This document shows, piece by piece, positions 11,735 through 23,265 of a DNA stretch of 64,000 nt. Numbering within the stretch: position 1 is the first letter of the stretch; every line of letters starts with the position of its first letter. Source of the stretch: Crotophaga sulcirostris (lineage: Eukaryota; Chordata; Aves; Cuculiformes; Crotophagidae); NCBI GenBank assembly GCA_013397455.1, contig VYZB01000023.1, forward strand, positions 4,025,549 to 4,089,548, read 5' to 3'. Under the pieces are notes generated by a model. That model was not told where the DNA came from. It did no database searches and saw only the letters and a program-made list of their open reading frames with translations. The translations under genes and the position numbers were made by a program.

Positions 11735-13445
11735 GCACATGAAGAAAATGTAAAATAGTCATTAAAGCAGGAACTGGGGCCTAGATTTCTTCCTCTAACT
11801 TCCTCTTCATGGGGTGTCATAATTACTGGACTATGAATTCACACTTATTCTCTCAATCATTTTCTCTGGCCAATTAATATTTAATTATTCCAGCCTAAGT
11901 GAAACATTTTTAATAGGAGGATTTCAGGCCCTGCAGTCTGCTGTAATCTGATGGTTAGACCTCTGTGGGCTGAGTGTCTCTGAGTTGAAGAGGGATGGTG
12001 TTCTCATCCCTCAGTAGTACCTGCTAGACAGCCTTGCTCTATGAGTTGACATTTGTGGTGTCCAACCTCAAACATCTAACTCTCCTCCCATAGTATATGC
12101 CAGGAGCCTAGTGCTACATGGGCCATCTAGGAATCTAAAGAAGAACTGTAAATGCCATTACACTGAATCCCATGTTATGTTGCCTTAACTCTTTTCTGCT
12201 ACCTGCTTTGAGGCCAGTCTATTAAGACAAGCAGAGTCCTAAATTCTGGATCATATTTCCTCTTTTTCCTTTGATTTCTCAAGTTAGGCAGATCTGTATC
12301 TAGCTAATAAGCAGATGGGTGAGTTCAGAGGAAAATTGAAGTGATAATGTTGCTAGGATTTTCAAAATTATTTCATAGTGATTGCAATGTTTTAGGGAGT
12401 GGTATCTGTAATCACACAGCTTATGAATCATGGTTGATATTATGAGTCTGAAAACTATTCAGTCTTTGACCTAGCATAGACATACATACATGGGTAAGCC
12501 AGGAACAATTCAATGTCATTAGGGAGAGCCCTTTGGACAATGGATTAGTTTTTGTGCATTTTTGATAGTTACTAGGAGCAGAACAAAGACATTGAGTAGT
12601 AAGCACGGCTTTAAGTAAATGCCTTACAGGACAAAGGCCATGCAGGATGGGCATAAAAGTTAACAGAATAAAAACAGACCTTCAAGTACGCAAAACTAAA
12701 GGTAAGATCCCCTTATCAGCAAATTATATACTGCCATAGAAGATTAATGTACTCCAGTAGTGCAGCCTAAAGAATGTCCTGTCATGTTGCAGGATGAGAG
12801 GTGGCAAAGCATAAACATGGATATATTTCTTGCATTACCAAAAACAGAGGAAGTGATACACATGACTTCTGTAAAATTTGCAGGTTTTGTTTCCTTGTAC
12901 CTACTTTGTTCTGGGTAAGGGAGCTTATATCAGAAGGTTCTTACTTTTTTGAGGTTCTGGGACATCTAGCATGTAAGTGATTAGGATGGTGGTGTAGGGC
13001 ACCACTGCAGACACCCAGGCCAGACGACATGGCCAGTTTATAGATGCCTATTCTCAGGAGGAAAGAAATAAAAGATACACCTGCCAGAGTATCTAGACTA
13101 GAGAACCAAAACAAGAAGTAGTGACTGAAGATTTGTCACTCTCTGAAAACTTAAAACTTCTGGGGATCTGACCACTAGGTCTCATCAAACAGGCAGTGTA
13201 ACTTCCTTTAAAAAATTGTAAAGATGAGATCTTAAACAAACCACATCTAGCGCGATGGCTACCTGTATCTCCCTTAGCTTTGAGAATACACGCTTCTCTA
13301 TTTAATTTCTAAGCTGTGTGAGAGCTATGAATCAGCCCTGTTATGAATATAATCTAACAAAGAGGTGTCTGTGTTGTATTTGGGGGAAAGCATATGTCTT
13401 TCTACATGGTTAATGTTAGCAGCACTGCCTAATGTCAATAAAGAT

Positions 13446-13477
13446 CTATAGATAGACAGACGGATAGATATAGACAT
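13446..13477. repeat. Imperfect (GATA)n-like microsatellite
   Basis: Units such as tata, gata, gaca and gaca, ggat, agat form a degenerate tetranucleotide tract of about 32 bases. Confidence 0.6.
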
Positions 13478-16033
13478 CTTTTGTAACTAAACATGATTAC
13501 ATAAAACTAACTTAAAGTCCATTGCAAAAGATCTCCACCCATCGCTTAACATGGACTACTGCAGCATGCTTATTTTTCAAAATGTAAAAGAGATCTTAAA
13601 ATACCAAACTAAATCTTTGCTTAGAGGATAATACCCTTTTTCCAGTTCAGTGAATGTTGATCTCTAGAACGTTTTTCATTACATGTCGGCTGAGTTAGAC
13701 TTGATGATGCTGTCCCTAACACCTGTAAATCAAAGGAAAGATGTGCAAGGTTGAGCTGCTCTGACACTTCATCTCTTCCCTGACCGTCACATTTTCACCT
13801 GCTCATTGTGTGAACACTGGTGGCGTGCTGGCAACACAGCTGGCCACAAGTTCGGTGTTAATCTGAGCAGGGTAAAGATTCTGTGTCCTTTCAGCACTGG
13901 TTTGTCTCCTAGTTCCAGGTCACTATTCTGGTCCTGATCCTGCACATGGGCCATGCTGAAAGGACTTCAGTTCTGAACTGAGCCTGGATTGTCCTTGGAC
14001 CTCTATCCCTTTCTACATCTTAACTATAAAAGTGTGTGAAACATACGTTTTAGTAAATATATTATAAACCAAAATTTAATAAAAACTCTCCTCTTCTTTG
14101 GTAATTAAAATATCATATATTAAAATCTCTTTCACTTTAATCCAATAAAACTATTCATAAACTAAAAATTCTGGAATGTAGCAGCCGTATAAAATAGCTC
14201 TTTTAACTTGGAAAAAAACAGCTAACTGACCTAATCTGAACTCATCATAGTCAGGATTGTTTCTTTCTTGTGAATGAGCCCAGGGTGAATCTTGAGGAAA
14301 ACTGTAAGAATACCATCCCTCCTTACCTCGCAAGCACACATGCATGCATACCTATAGACACACCATATACACCATCCACCTCATTTTTTTAAATGCAAAT
14401 TTTATGCTGATTCAGACTACAAGACTCATAACCCTAAAACTGTATGAAAAGGGAGTTCTACACCCTGCCTCCTATCCAGCCAATGGATTATTTTTTATTA
14501 CAGCATAAACTTACTAGATCCTTGGCAAAAATAATTTTATGTACGTTTTGTTTAAAGATTTGCTGGGTTTGTCTCATGAGGACATGCTACAAGCTGATAA
14601 GCCCTGCTTTCAAGACCTTTCCTATAGCCTTCTTTCACGTCACTCATCTTTAAGTCAGGGTAGATATAGTGCAAAATCCCACACTCCCTTCTCCTACACT
14701 ATGACTACACATTGTGAGATTTGCTTGTAGGGGCAAACAGCTTAACCACTCCCTGTATACATGAACAAACCTTAACTTCTTCATGTAGAAAGAAAAAAAA
14801 CTTCTCTCAAGTTCAATGCGACTCTAACATAGAATCATCTGTCTAGTAGAACTTAAATCAAGAGCAAAGCTCATTTATCATGAGTTCTACCAACACCACC
14901 AGCAAGCACAGTCCATGCTTCCTGCCAGGTTGACCTTCATCTTCAAGTAAGAGAGCAACAAAACAATAAAAGAACAAATACTAAGTTCCTAGAGAAAAAA
15001 CACTGCATATCTTGTTTCTGCAACATACTACAGGAAAAGCAAGAATAAAAAGCCTTAAAGATAGACAACAAAAAGGCAGATGCCAAGGCAAGAGCAGACA
15101 AAGTTAAAAGAAGAAAATGGAAGCTTTTGACCTACCACACCCTGTGAAATACTGATTTTTCTATTTCAACAGCAGTTTGGGGAGTTCCAGGAAGTTTTAT
15201 ACCATTGTTTGTGGTAAACATCAACTTGGTCATGGCTCAATATCAGTAGAGGATTTATTGGTCTGGCGATTGTTGCCATTGTTTAGGAAAAAAAGACTGG
15301 GAACTGATGAAACCAGGTTCTGGGTCCACACTGTCAGTGAATCAGAAAACCACTGCTGAGGACAGGGAAGTAAAGGAAAAGGTAGAAATACAAAAATCTC
15401 AAGGACACACACAAAAAAAGGGGAAGCAGATAGGAAAAAAAGACTTATGTTAATATTCAGTTCAGAATTTTCCATTTTTAGCAATTTTTTGGTGATGGTG
15501 AGTTTTTTTTACTGGTAGCTTTGTCCCAGTAGGAAGTGTTCCATGTTAAGCCTGACACTCAGTATTGTCTTAATCTTATTTTTTAAAAGGGAGATGTATT
15601 GCAGTGACAAAAAGCTATATCATTAGTTCAACTAGGAGACAATGTATTGTCCCCCTTTTGACAAAAGGTAAGAAGCTGAAACAACAATAAAAGAGAGCCT
15701 AGTAAGTCATGCCCAGCTGTGGTTAATTCTTCTTTATTTGCCAATATATACAAGCTTTTGTGCACAATGATGTGCATGAGTACCTGATGTATAGAAGTTC
15801 TGCTTGCCAAGGCCACCTGATTTTACATCACGTTCCTCATTTTCAACATTAGACTTCAAGATCCAGGTTTCTCTCATGGAAACTCTCTCCATCCTGATTT
15901 TGGAAGAAGTCATGCTGAAGTTGTCACCAAATACCCCTCTGTGTAAAATCATTGGAATTTACCTTATTTACAGTAGAACTGGATTTCATACACCCCTTGA
16001 AGGAATTAACACAGTCTACAGATGGGGGTGTAT

Positions 16034-16056
16034 GAGGTGGTGGTGGTGGTGTGTGT
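16034..16056. repeat. (GGT)n / (GT)n short tandem repeat
   Basis: Five to six GGT units are followed by GTGTGT. Confidence 0.8.
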
Positions 16057-16734
16057 ACAAAACAAGGTTCCCAAGTAGCCTCATTTCTAGAAGTAGCAGC
16101 ACCTGGAAATTGCTCTTTACCACAATCTATTTGACATTATATTCCTAGGTATCAAATTATGAATTTAGGACACTAATTTCAGGATGCTTTTCTGGGTCTT
16201 GAGCCAGTGAAAAGCTAAATTTTACCTTCAGTTATCACGCTGCACTCAAGGGCAGTGTAACTGAACTGCGTGTGCGGAGCATCTTCTTAAGTGTACACAA
16301 TTGGATCATTTCAGATTTCCCTCAATTTTGCAGATATAGCATGGTACACAGTCTCAAAGTTTAGTCAGAACAGGTTCCTATAGAAAAATGGAAAACAATA
16401 TCATTACATTCAGCTGTAGGGGGCGGAAAGTTTATATGCTGTGATAGCCTTCACTTTTCACACCTACTCAGTGTCAACACCTGTTTAGCTGTAGATTTTT
16501 GAAAAAGCAATGTCTTATTTTAATATTGCTGCAAATGAACTTCATTTCTACATAAATTATTTATTGCAATTTTATTTCACATTATTCAACATAACCTATT
16601 TCTATTATATATCTGTAATGTATTTTGGGTAGAAAGAGAATCTCTGATGAACATATACTAGTGAGTTCTAGAAAGGCAGATAATTTCCTTCACTTAATAA
16701 TAGTTTTCTTTCCTCTTGGCTGCAGACTCTCATA

Positions 16735-17010
16735 ACTAGCACCATGCCAAACATTCGAAGATTGGATTATGGCCTGTCGTACTTGATTATTTTTGTCAGC
16801 ATGCTGACCCAGGGTGCCCTTTTCTTGTGTTGTTCCTTCTGTTTCCATTTTTCATGTCATCCAGCTTTTCATCTTGTCAATCAGCTTTTGACTTCCTGAT
16901 TAAAGTGTCTGTCACAGGAGCAGCCTGGTCTCCAGTCAGTTGTTTAATTTGTTCCTCATGGCATCCAATTGAGTTATTCATCTGGCCCAGCTGTTCCCAA
17001 GTGCTTCCAG
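16735..17010 (-). mobile_element. Probable L1/Tx1-clade LINE ORF1 relic
   Basis: On the minus strand, 16995 down to 16805 reads as a hydrophilic, coiled-coil-like protein with only one stop in about 60 codons. Segments include WEQLGQMNNSIG, HEEQIKQLTGDQA and TDTLIRKSKAD, then a stop, then KLDDMKNGNRRNN. The last string (16867-16829) closely resembles the junction motif 'KLDDLENRSRRNN' found in ORF1 proteins (Transposase_22 type) of L1 and Tx1 LINEs, where a coiled coil runs into the RNA-binding domain. A coiled coil just upstream is what that family predicts. Downstream the frame breaks up (stops near 16800) and no ORF2 is seen. The motif match is strong for its length, but the call rests on one block and an old sequence. 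The plus-strand frame 16744-16899 is its antisense shadow. Confidence 0.5.
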
Positions 17011-17639
17011 CATCACTTTTTCATGTGTTTGGGTTTAACCTCTATATCTATGTACAACAGTGTGAATTGTTCCATTCATTCTGTTGACTGTGGATTGCTT
17101 TGCCTCCGTCTAATGCCTTGACACTGCTAGGATGGTTGCTACTGTATTCTGTGGCTTAACCAGCTGAGAGAAAAGCAGTATTTCACCCTGGTGTTATGGT
17201 AACAACTACAACTAAACAGACTAGTTCTCAAGTATTATAGCAGGCCCAGTTTTTAACAATTAGAAACGTGTAATGGAAAACTGCTCTCAGAGATTTGAAT
17301 CCACCCAAAAAAATAATGTTGATGACGCTTGGCAGGAGGAGAGAAACGTTACTTTGCCAGGAATTTTTAGCATTCACTTGAAATCAGTTCGCTTCATTAT
17401 CATGAGGGATGTTTTTTCAGTGCCAAGTCTAGGCCTGGTATAACCCAGGCGTAACTCCCAGTGTCTTATGTGGGAGTTGCACAAGCTCACAGCAGGGCTA
17501 AATTTGGTGATCTGACTGAAGTCGTACAGGCATCCAGTTGGAACAATGGAGTTTAAATCAATTCAGTGTCATCGCAGTAAAATGCTCAAATCTTGTTGTG
17601 TTGCTTTAATCACTGCTTTTCAGACAGAATTAGGGGAGA
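17011..17639. other. No gene seen
   Basis: The first part (to about 17150) may be further eroded ORF1 relic on the minus strand, but I could not hold a frame. The remainder has no recognisable content. Confidence 0.45.
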
Positions 17640-17654
17640 AAGATTAGCATTAAA

Positions 17655-17727
17655 TTCTGACTCTACTCCATTATTTTTTCCCTCTGCAATAACAACTTAT
17701 ATGCCTCAGTTTCCCTAATGCATATAA
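17655..17727 (-). mobile_element. MIR-like SINE relic, left part (interrupted)
   Basis: The string 'atgcctcagtttccctaatg' just before the hAT-type element is the antisense MIR core ('gcctcagtttccccatctgt'). The match upstream ('gactctactccattattt') is weaker. A possible continuation lies right of the hAT element. Confidence 0.4.
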
Positions 17728-17933
17728 CAAGGATGTCAAACTCTTTTTCACCAGGGGCCACATCAGCCTGCAGCATAACACACGTCACACCCTGCACACG
17801 TGCCCAGCGCAGGCAGGAGCGCAGAGGCAAGGAGCTCGGCGCTGCCAGCGGGCACAAACAAGGGGTTGGGCTGGACAAAACAAGGTGGAGGGACGGATTT
17901 GGCCTGTGGGTCGTGAGTTTGCCACCCATGCTG
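17728..17933. mobile_element. hAT-type non-autonomous DNA transposon (MITE), ~206 bp
   Basis: The left end reads 'ggatgtcaaactctttttca' and continues 'ccaggggccacatcagcc'. The right end reads 'atttggcctgtgggtcgtga' then 'gtttgccacccatgctg', whose reverse complement begins 'cagcatgggtggcaaactc'. The ends form terminal inverted repeats around CAAACTC, matching hAT/Charlie-type 'cagggg-tgtcaaactc' elements common in amniotes. The interior is GC-rich relative to its flanks and has no transposase. I could not see a clean 8-bp target duplication, so the exact ends may be off by a few bases. Orientation is arbitrary. Confidence 0.75.
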
Positions 17934-17975
17934 TAGGGTATATGTGGATTGTTTTAGGATTTGGGAAGAATCTTT
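17934..17975 (-). mobile_element. Possible right part of the interrupted MIR relic
   Basis: The string 'tagggtatatgtggattgtt' could be antisense MIR 'catagggttgttgtgaggatta', which would continue the left part at 17655-17727. It is short and uncertain. Confidence 0.25.
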
Positions 17976-19942
17976 TTTTCTTCCCAGTTGCTCTATTGTT
18001 TTATCCTTCTCTCCTGTCTTCTGCTGGATCCCAAAGCATTGTCATTTGCTAATGGCAGGATGACTTAGTGACCTTTCTTATGTAAGAAATTCTCTGTTTC
18101 ATTGTAAAAGCATATTACATTTATGTAAGTTTTATCTAATAAAGGTATATAGAAAAAAATGTGATCCCAAGCCAAGTAGATTTTCAGCAGACTGATTGCA
18201 GCTTTCTACCTATTGAGCTAACATTCACTTCTTCACAGGCACATCAAGACTCGAAGCGCTGATTCCACAACACTGTGAGTTTTTAGTAGAGTGAGTTTTA
18301 TATACCAGAAGAATTTTATTAAAACAATATTAACTCAGTCAAGTCCCTGCTGGATGTCTGTCCACATCATAAAAACCGCTACCTTGACTGGCATTCACTG
18401 GCACCCATATAGGAGCTCTCAGTGGGGAAGCCAAGGACTAAACGGACCTAGGTCCTCAAGTGCCCTTTCATCCCTACAGGTGGTCCTTCCATCTCAGCAG
18501 TGAGGTACGTTCTTGGAGCAGTACCATACCTGTTCTGGGGCTAAACAAATGACTTCAGCTTTCATCACCTTCATGCCAAAATTTTTCAAGAGTCTTATTT
18601 TTTTCTTTTTTTCTTCAATTAAAGAATATGAAATCTTGTTTGCTTGTTAAGAAAACTGCATTCTTTCCAGTTGTAACTGTTGCACTTATTTAGAAAGCAG
18701 AGGTATACATAAGAGAGGATCAAGAAATATTTCCATCAAAGTTTGGGGGTTGAAGCCATCATATATCTAGGAGATTCCTGCTTTCCTCTTACTTTCTCAC
18801 TGACTTTGTAGAAGGAGTCACAAGACTCTTTTACAAAATGCAATCTGGCTTTAATCACTGCTAAATGGCTTCCATCTTACTGGAGATTTGTTTGGGAAGG
18901 ACTGTTCCTGAAAAACACTGCTGAGAAATGTATGCTATTTGGAATGGGTTTGTATTTGAAATTCATTCTATTTGGAATGAGTTTGCATTTCCTAATCTCA
19001 CAATATTTTAACATAGGTTAAAAAATATGGCAGAACAGAGTGAATATGTGCATTGAGCCTGATAACTATGCCCTTTCTATTAGCATCTGACTCTCTCCTG
19101 GGCAGAAAAAATGGAAAAATGAATTATTTCTGAAAAATAAACTGCATCCTGTGGCCACATGCAATGCACCCATTCAAAACAGGCTGTGCAGTTAATACTG
19201 TTGGTCTTGTTTGGAAACTTTGACCTGAGTCCTTTGAATTTGGTTCCCTCTTACATTTTCCATGAGCTTGACTCCTTCTTGGTTAGTCAAGAAAATAATT
19301 GCACGATGTCTCAAATCTGCCCTACCCCCAGTTTCTTGTATCATAAAATAAATCCAGGCTCAATATGCTATGCAAGCCTGTGATCATCTCTCTAATTTCT
19401 TATAAAAGATATGACCTCGTTATCAATGAAGATATATTTAAAGTACTGATCATCTGAGCTAAAACCTCATGGATAGAAATGCAAAATAAGTTCTAATCTC
19501 TTTTAAAGATCAACTCCACATTGGTTACACTCAATTTAAATTCTACATGGTTTTCTTTGCAACGAAAACCAAATATACTACTTTCAAGTTACATGAAATG
19601 GGAGCTGAAATTTTGGGGTACAACCAGAGTACTGAGAGGTTATTCTACAATGTCTGGGGGTGTACTGGCTTTACTACCCTCTAAGAAAGAAATTTGGCGG
19701 CCAGGTACATATTTACTAGGATTATTCTAAAAATCTGTACAGTATAAAGCCCAAATTAGAGTCAGCTATTCAATTCTATTCAATTGCATTTCTGGATCAT
19801 AACCTGAGCTGATTCTCTTCATGCATAGAGAAAGGACCGTAACCGTATAGTTGTCAGACTGTGACAGCATTTGGTTTGTGTATTATGCACTGACCTTCTA
19901 ATCAGGTGGGAGGCCATTTTATTCTCAAAGCGCAACAAGGAC
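17976..19942. other. No gene seen apart from a short tandem repeat
   Basis: Unique-looking AT-rich DNA. The 33-bp tandem repeat at 18935 is listed separately. I see no exon with coherent splice signals. Confidence 0.5.
18935..18993. repeat. 33-bp imperfect tandem repeat, about 1.8 copies
   Basis: The unit 'ctatttggaatgggtttgta' at 18935 recurs as 'ctatttggaatgagtttgca' at 18968, each followed by 'tt'. The period is 33 bases with few mismatches. Confidence 0.8.
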
Positions 19943-19951
19943 TTTTCTTTT

Positions 19952-20006
<55 letters not shown>

Positions 20007-20224
20007 CTCTTTCTTTCTTTCTTTCTCTCTTTCTTTCTTCCTNNNNNNNNNNNNNNNNNNNNNNNNNNNNNNNNNNNNNNNNNNNNNNNNNNNNNNNNNN
20101 NNNNNNNNNNNNNNNNNNNNNNNNNNNNNNNNNNNNNNNNNNNNNNNNNNNNNNNNNNNNNNNNNNNNNNNNNNNNNNNNNNNNNNNNNNNNNNNNCCTT
20201 CCTTCCTTGCTTTCTTTCTTTCTT
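19943..20224. repeat. (CTTT)n/(CCTT)n polypyrimidine microsatellite with gap
   Basis: The left part is about 100 bases of nearly pure CTTT units with occasional CTCT. After the gap the repeat resumes as CCTT units then CTTT, ending at 20224. Pyrimidines are confined to the plus strand. Translated frames through it are meaningless F/L/S repeats. True length is unknown because of the gap. Confidence 0.97.
20043..20196. other. Assembly gap (154 N)
   Basis: A run of 154 undetermined bases lies inside the microsatellite. The repeat probably defeated assembly, and the real distance may differ. Confidence 0.99.
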
Positions 20225-22524
20225 GTTCTAAACCTAAAAGAAAGATCACTTCAAGTGATGGTATATATATTTTGCTCTTTATGTACCTAACAGTACAGTG
20301 TCTATGCTCTAAGAAGACAGATCTACAGCCCCTCATTCCTTTTACCTTTGATGTCTTCAAGAAGTGACTGAAATATCAATATGTTTACTGAACACAGAGG
20401 AAAAAATACTTCCCTGAGGGTGAAGTAACTGGGCTTAGGATGGCTTACAAGACACCTCCCCTATGGAAGAGGACGAGCTTCAAGGCACATATGAATATGC
20501 ATCATATACACAGTCATCCTCCCAGCCAGAAGTACATGTGTTTAACAAGCACATTTTGAATGCAACCTGGTTTAGCTTCTGCTGAACTAATAACTCCTGC
20601 AATTAAGCAATGTTGGTAGCCAATTAACTCACAGTTTTTTTGCATTTTGAAGGAGAAAATATAGATGCGTGTTTAACCCCTTTTGTGCCCTTGGGCCATC
20701 AGCATGCTTCAGGCTGGAGAAACTGTAATTGTAATCCTCTCAGATACAGTTTTTTTTCTGTTATATTAGGAGGTGACAAAATGAAACAGCATGGTTGAAT
20801 ATTGAAAAGGCTGGATAACTTTATGGATATTGCTACTACTAGTAGTCACCTTATGTTTAAGTGAAATCTTTTGCATGGGAGGATCTAAAAACTTCCCAAT
20901 ATGCATATAAGCATAGATTTATTTATCATTGAAATTTTCTGAGGCAACCCTGGTGTATAAAAGGAAGAATCCATTAGATGCACAGTAAGCCTGGCGCTTA
21001 GTGGAAATGCTATTGCTACTCTGTAACACGTACAAGTGGACCTACTTCGTGATAGGGAGGTGATATTGTGTGATCTTCCTCAGATACAAGACACTATGGT
21101 AGTTCTAGAAGTCGTCACCAAAAGGTACTTTATTCTCTTTTGTACTCCCTGAGTATAGGCAGGGACTTAAGGCCACAGTCTTGTCCTCATAATTCATGTT
21201 GTAAATTTTTGTTAAGCTATACAGTATGAATATTATATAAATATTAATTTATTTCCATCTTCTGTGCATTCATTTTCAACACATCATTCCATAACTACCT
21301 ATTGCAATGTTGGACTAGGTGATATTTTAATGCACTCTCATTTCCATTAAAAATTCTACTGGAAAAGTGTGAAATATCCTTTTTTTTGTATGTGAGTGAA
21401 TAGAGCCTTTAATGCTCAGGTTTAAACGAATGGTGTATTTTTTGGCTAGGTGTCAAAGACTTAACAGAACTTGTACTATAGTCTTCTCACAGGAAAAAAC
21501 AAATAGTTTCACACTGAGGTATTTGGAAACAGGTGTGCTGAACAATTACAGAATGTTACAGCTCTTGGAGGCAGGCCTCCAAGAAATTAAGGTCTAAGAA
21601 TGTATGGTAACACTATCACGTTAACAAAATATCTAGTACCAAGTCCCACTGGACAGGATAAAAACTGACTGGAGCACAAGGCGAAGATGTGATCACTATT
21701 GAGTCAAGGCATGAAGCAGCTACAGTTGTTGCCAACAGGTCTGGAAAGAAAACAATAGAAAAGTTTCACTGGGGATGTAGTTCAGAACAACAGATCAACG
21801 CTGCTCCCACTCTCACAGCCACCACCCTGCCTCGAGTGGCAAAACACTCTCCTGGCCATAGTCAGCAAAGTGCCTGGTAGAGCCATTGCTGCTAAATTAG
21901 CTCTTAAAAAATGAGCAGCAACATTTACTGATGTCCCTCTTTCATAAAGCACCGGTTCCACATTTCAGTCTCACCATATCTCCATCTCCTTTTGATTCTC
22001 TCCTGAAGAAAACAATTTTTCCATGCTTCTCTTGTTTGGTTATGATGTAACTCAAGTTCTTCCATAAAACTTGTAAAAGCAAGATTTCACTTCCACCTCC
22101 TGAATTCTAAAACATCCAGAAAAAATAACAAGCATTTCAAAGTTTATAAATCCGCTAAAAGGAATCCAATCCTTGGTGCCCCCCCTGAAATATTCTCCTG
22201 TTCTTGCAAATTTTTTTTGTTTCCCCAGGCACATTTGCATAGCAAATCTTTACCTAACTAATTTTGCACTTTCCCACTTTGAGACCACTATTCTCGGAAA
22301 CTTGAAGTGGTCCTTTTCCATCAAGTCTGATTTATCTGTTATCTCAAGACAAGGTGACCCCACCTGTTCACCTCCCAAATTCACAAGCTTACATGTGCAA
22401 TTCTTCCAAATGGCATAGAGGGAAATTTCTCCCTGACTCTCTCTGCATTCAGGTTACAGCCCTATCATTATTTTAGCATGTGAAGCTCCACATTTTATTG
22501 CTGGTCACAAAATTATTCCTCTCC
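20225..22524. other. No gene seen
   Basis: AT-rich unique-looking DNA. There are no recognisable repeats beyond short homopolymers, and no exon candidates I would defend. Confidence 0.5.
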
Positions 22525-22760
22525 ATTTTCAAATCCAGCCATACTGTTTGACTCTATGACCTCTTGTGGCAGCAGATCCCAGAGACAATTCTCCACCTTT
22601 GCCAAGACTGTAACAGAATGTTTAATGTCGAAGGATGAAAACACATTATCCCATCTTTGATGTTTAAAGAGAGGAGAGAGACCTCAAGACCTTTCTGCAT
22701 ATTATACAGTGTAATACATTTGTATTCTCTCTGCAGAGCTGGCATGTCTTATTCAAGGTC
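22525..22760 (-). mobile_element. Possible ancient CR1/L3-like LINE relic
   Basis: The plus-strand string 'gactctatgacctcttgtgg' then 'cagcagatcccagagacaat' resembles the antisense of an old CR1-like ORF2 end ('...tctatgacatcctgtggcaatgagttccacaggttaa'). The supporting length is only about 60-80 bases and the rest is too eroded to align by eye. Confidence 0.35.
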
Positions 22761-23154
22761 AGCTCTGCTCCACACTCTGGTCCAGCAACCTCCCTCCCTA
22801 AATTTTCATATTTCACTTACGAACTGAGTTGCTAAATTGTGAAGTCAAGGCTTAAGCAAATGAGCAGACAAACAGCAAATAGAAAAGAAATAAAATCCTA
22901 ACACTTCATACTGCTATTCTGTTTCTCTAAAAATATCAACTCAATAGTACCTTGCATTCATGGACTCCAGATAGTGTCTGTAAGAGTGGGCCAATGCCTT
23001 CAGCACCGATACCAAAAGAGGTCTGAAATGCTCACACACTCACAGAAAATAGCATAAGAAGTAATTTTACTGGTATTACTGCAGAAATAATGGAGAAAGT
23101 TTGTTACATATGTCAGGAGAATCAAGCTTACAGAATTTGAGGTGTAGAAAAGAA
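22761..23154. other. No gene seen
   Basis: Nothing recognisable in this stretch. Confidence 0.5.
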
Positions 23155-23265
23155 TTTATTTGATCCACAGTCACAGAGTTGTTTAGCAGCATGGTATAGA
23201 AAATAGCATACATCTGGCTTTCAGTCCTCTCCTCTCTAGTTGCTGAGCCATACCACTACTGTTCC
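23155..23265 (+). mobile_element. MIR-like SINE relic
   Basis: The collinear strings 'atccacagtcacagagttgt', 'catctggctttcagtcctct' and 'gttgctgagccataccac' match the MIR sense pattern 'aggtcacacagcaagt...aacccaggtctcctgactcccagtccagtgctctaaccactagaccac'. It is old and diverged. Confidence 0.45.

Larger units (their letters stand above)
10609..16729. other. No gene seen; unique-looking AT-rich DNA with minor simple repeats
   Basis: There is no recognisable exon or RNA gene. It holds the short microsatellites listed separately and a weak MIR-tail-like string ('gatttgaacccacatctccc') near 11425. Frames on both strands near 11029-11416 and 14151-14730 lack domains. Confidence 0.5.

Noticed and set aside
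16744..16899. Plus-strand frame starting MPNIRRLDYGLSYLIIFVSM after a good acceptor-like tract and CACCATG context, looking like a membrane protein start
   Set aside because: The opposite strand reads as a hydrophilic coiled-coil with an L1-type ORF1 motif. The hydrophobic plus frame is its antisense shadow, ends after 51 codons and lacks a donor site.
19871..20367. Long frames running through the microsatellite and the N gap
   Set aside because: They consist of repeat-encoded F/L/S or K/E/R runs and undetermined residues, so they are not genes.
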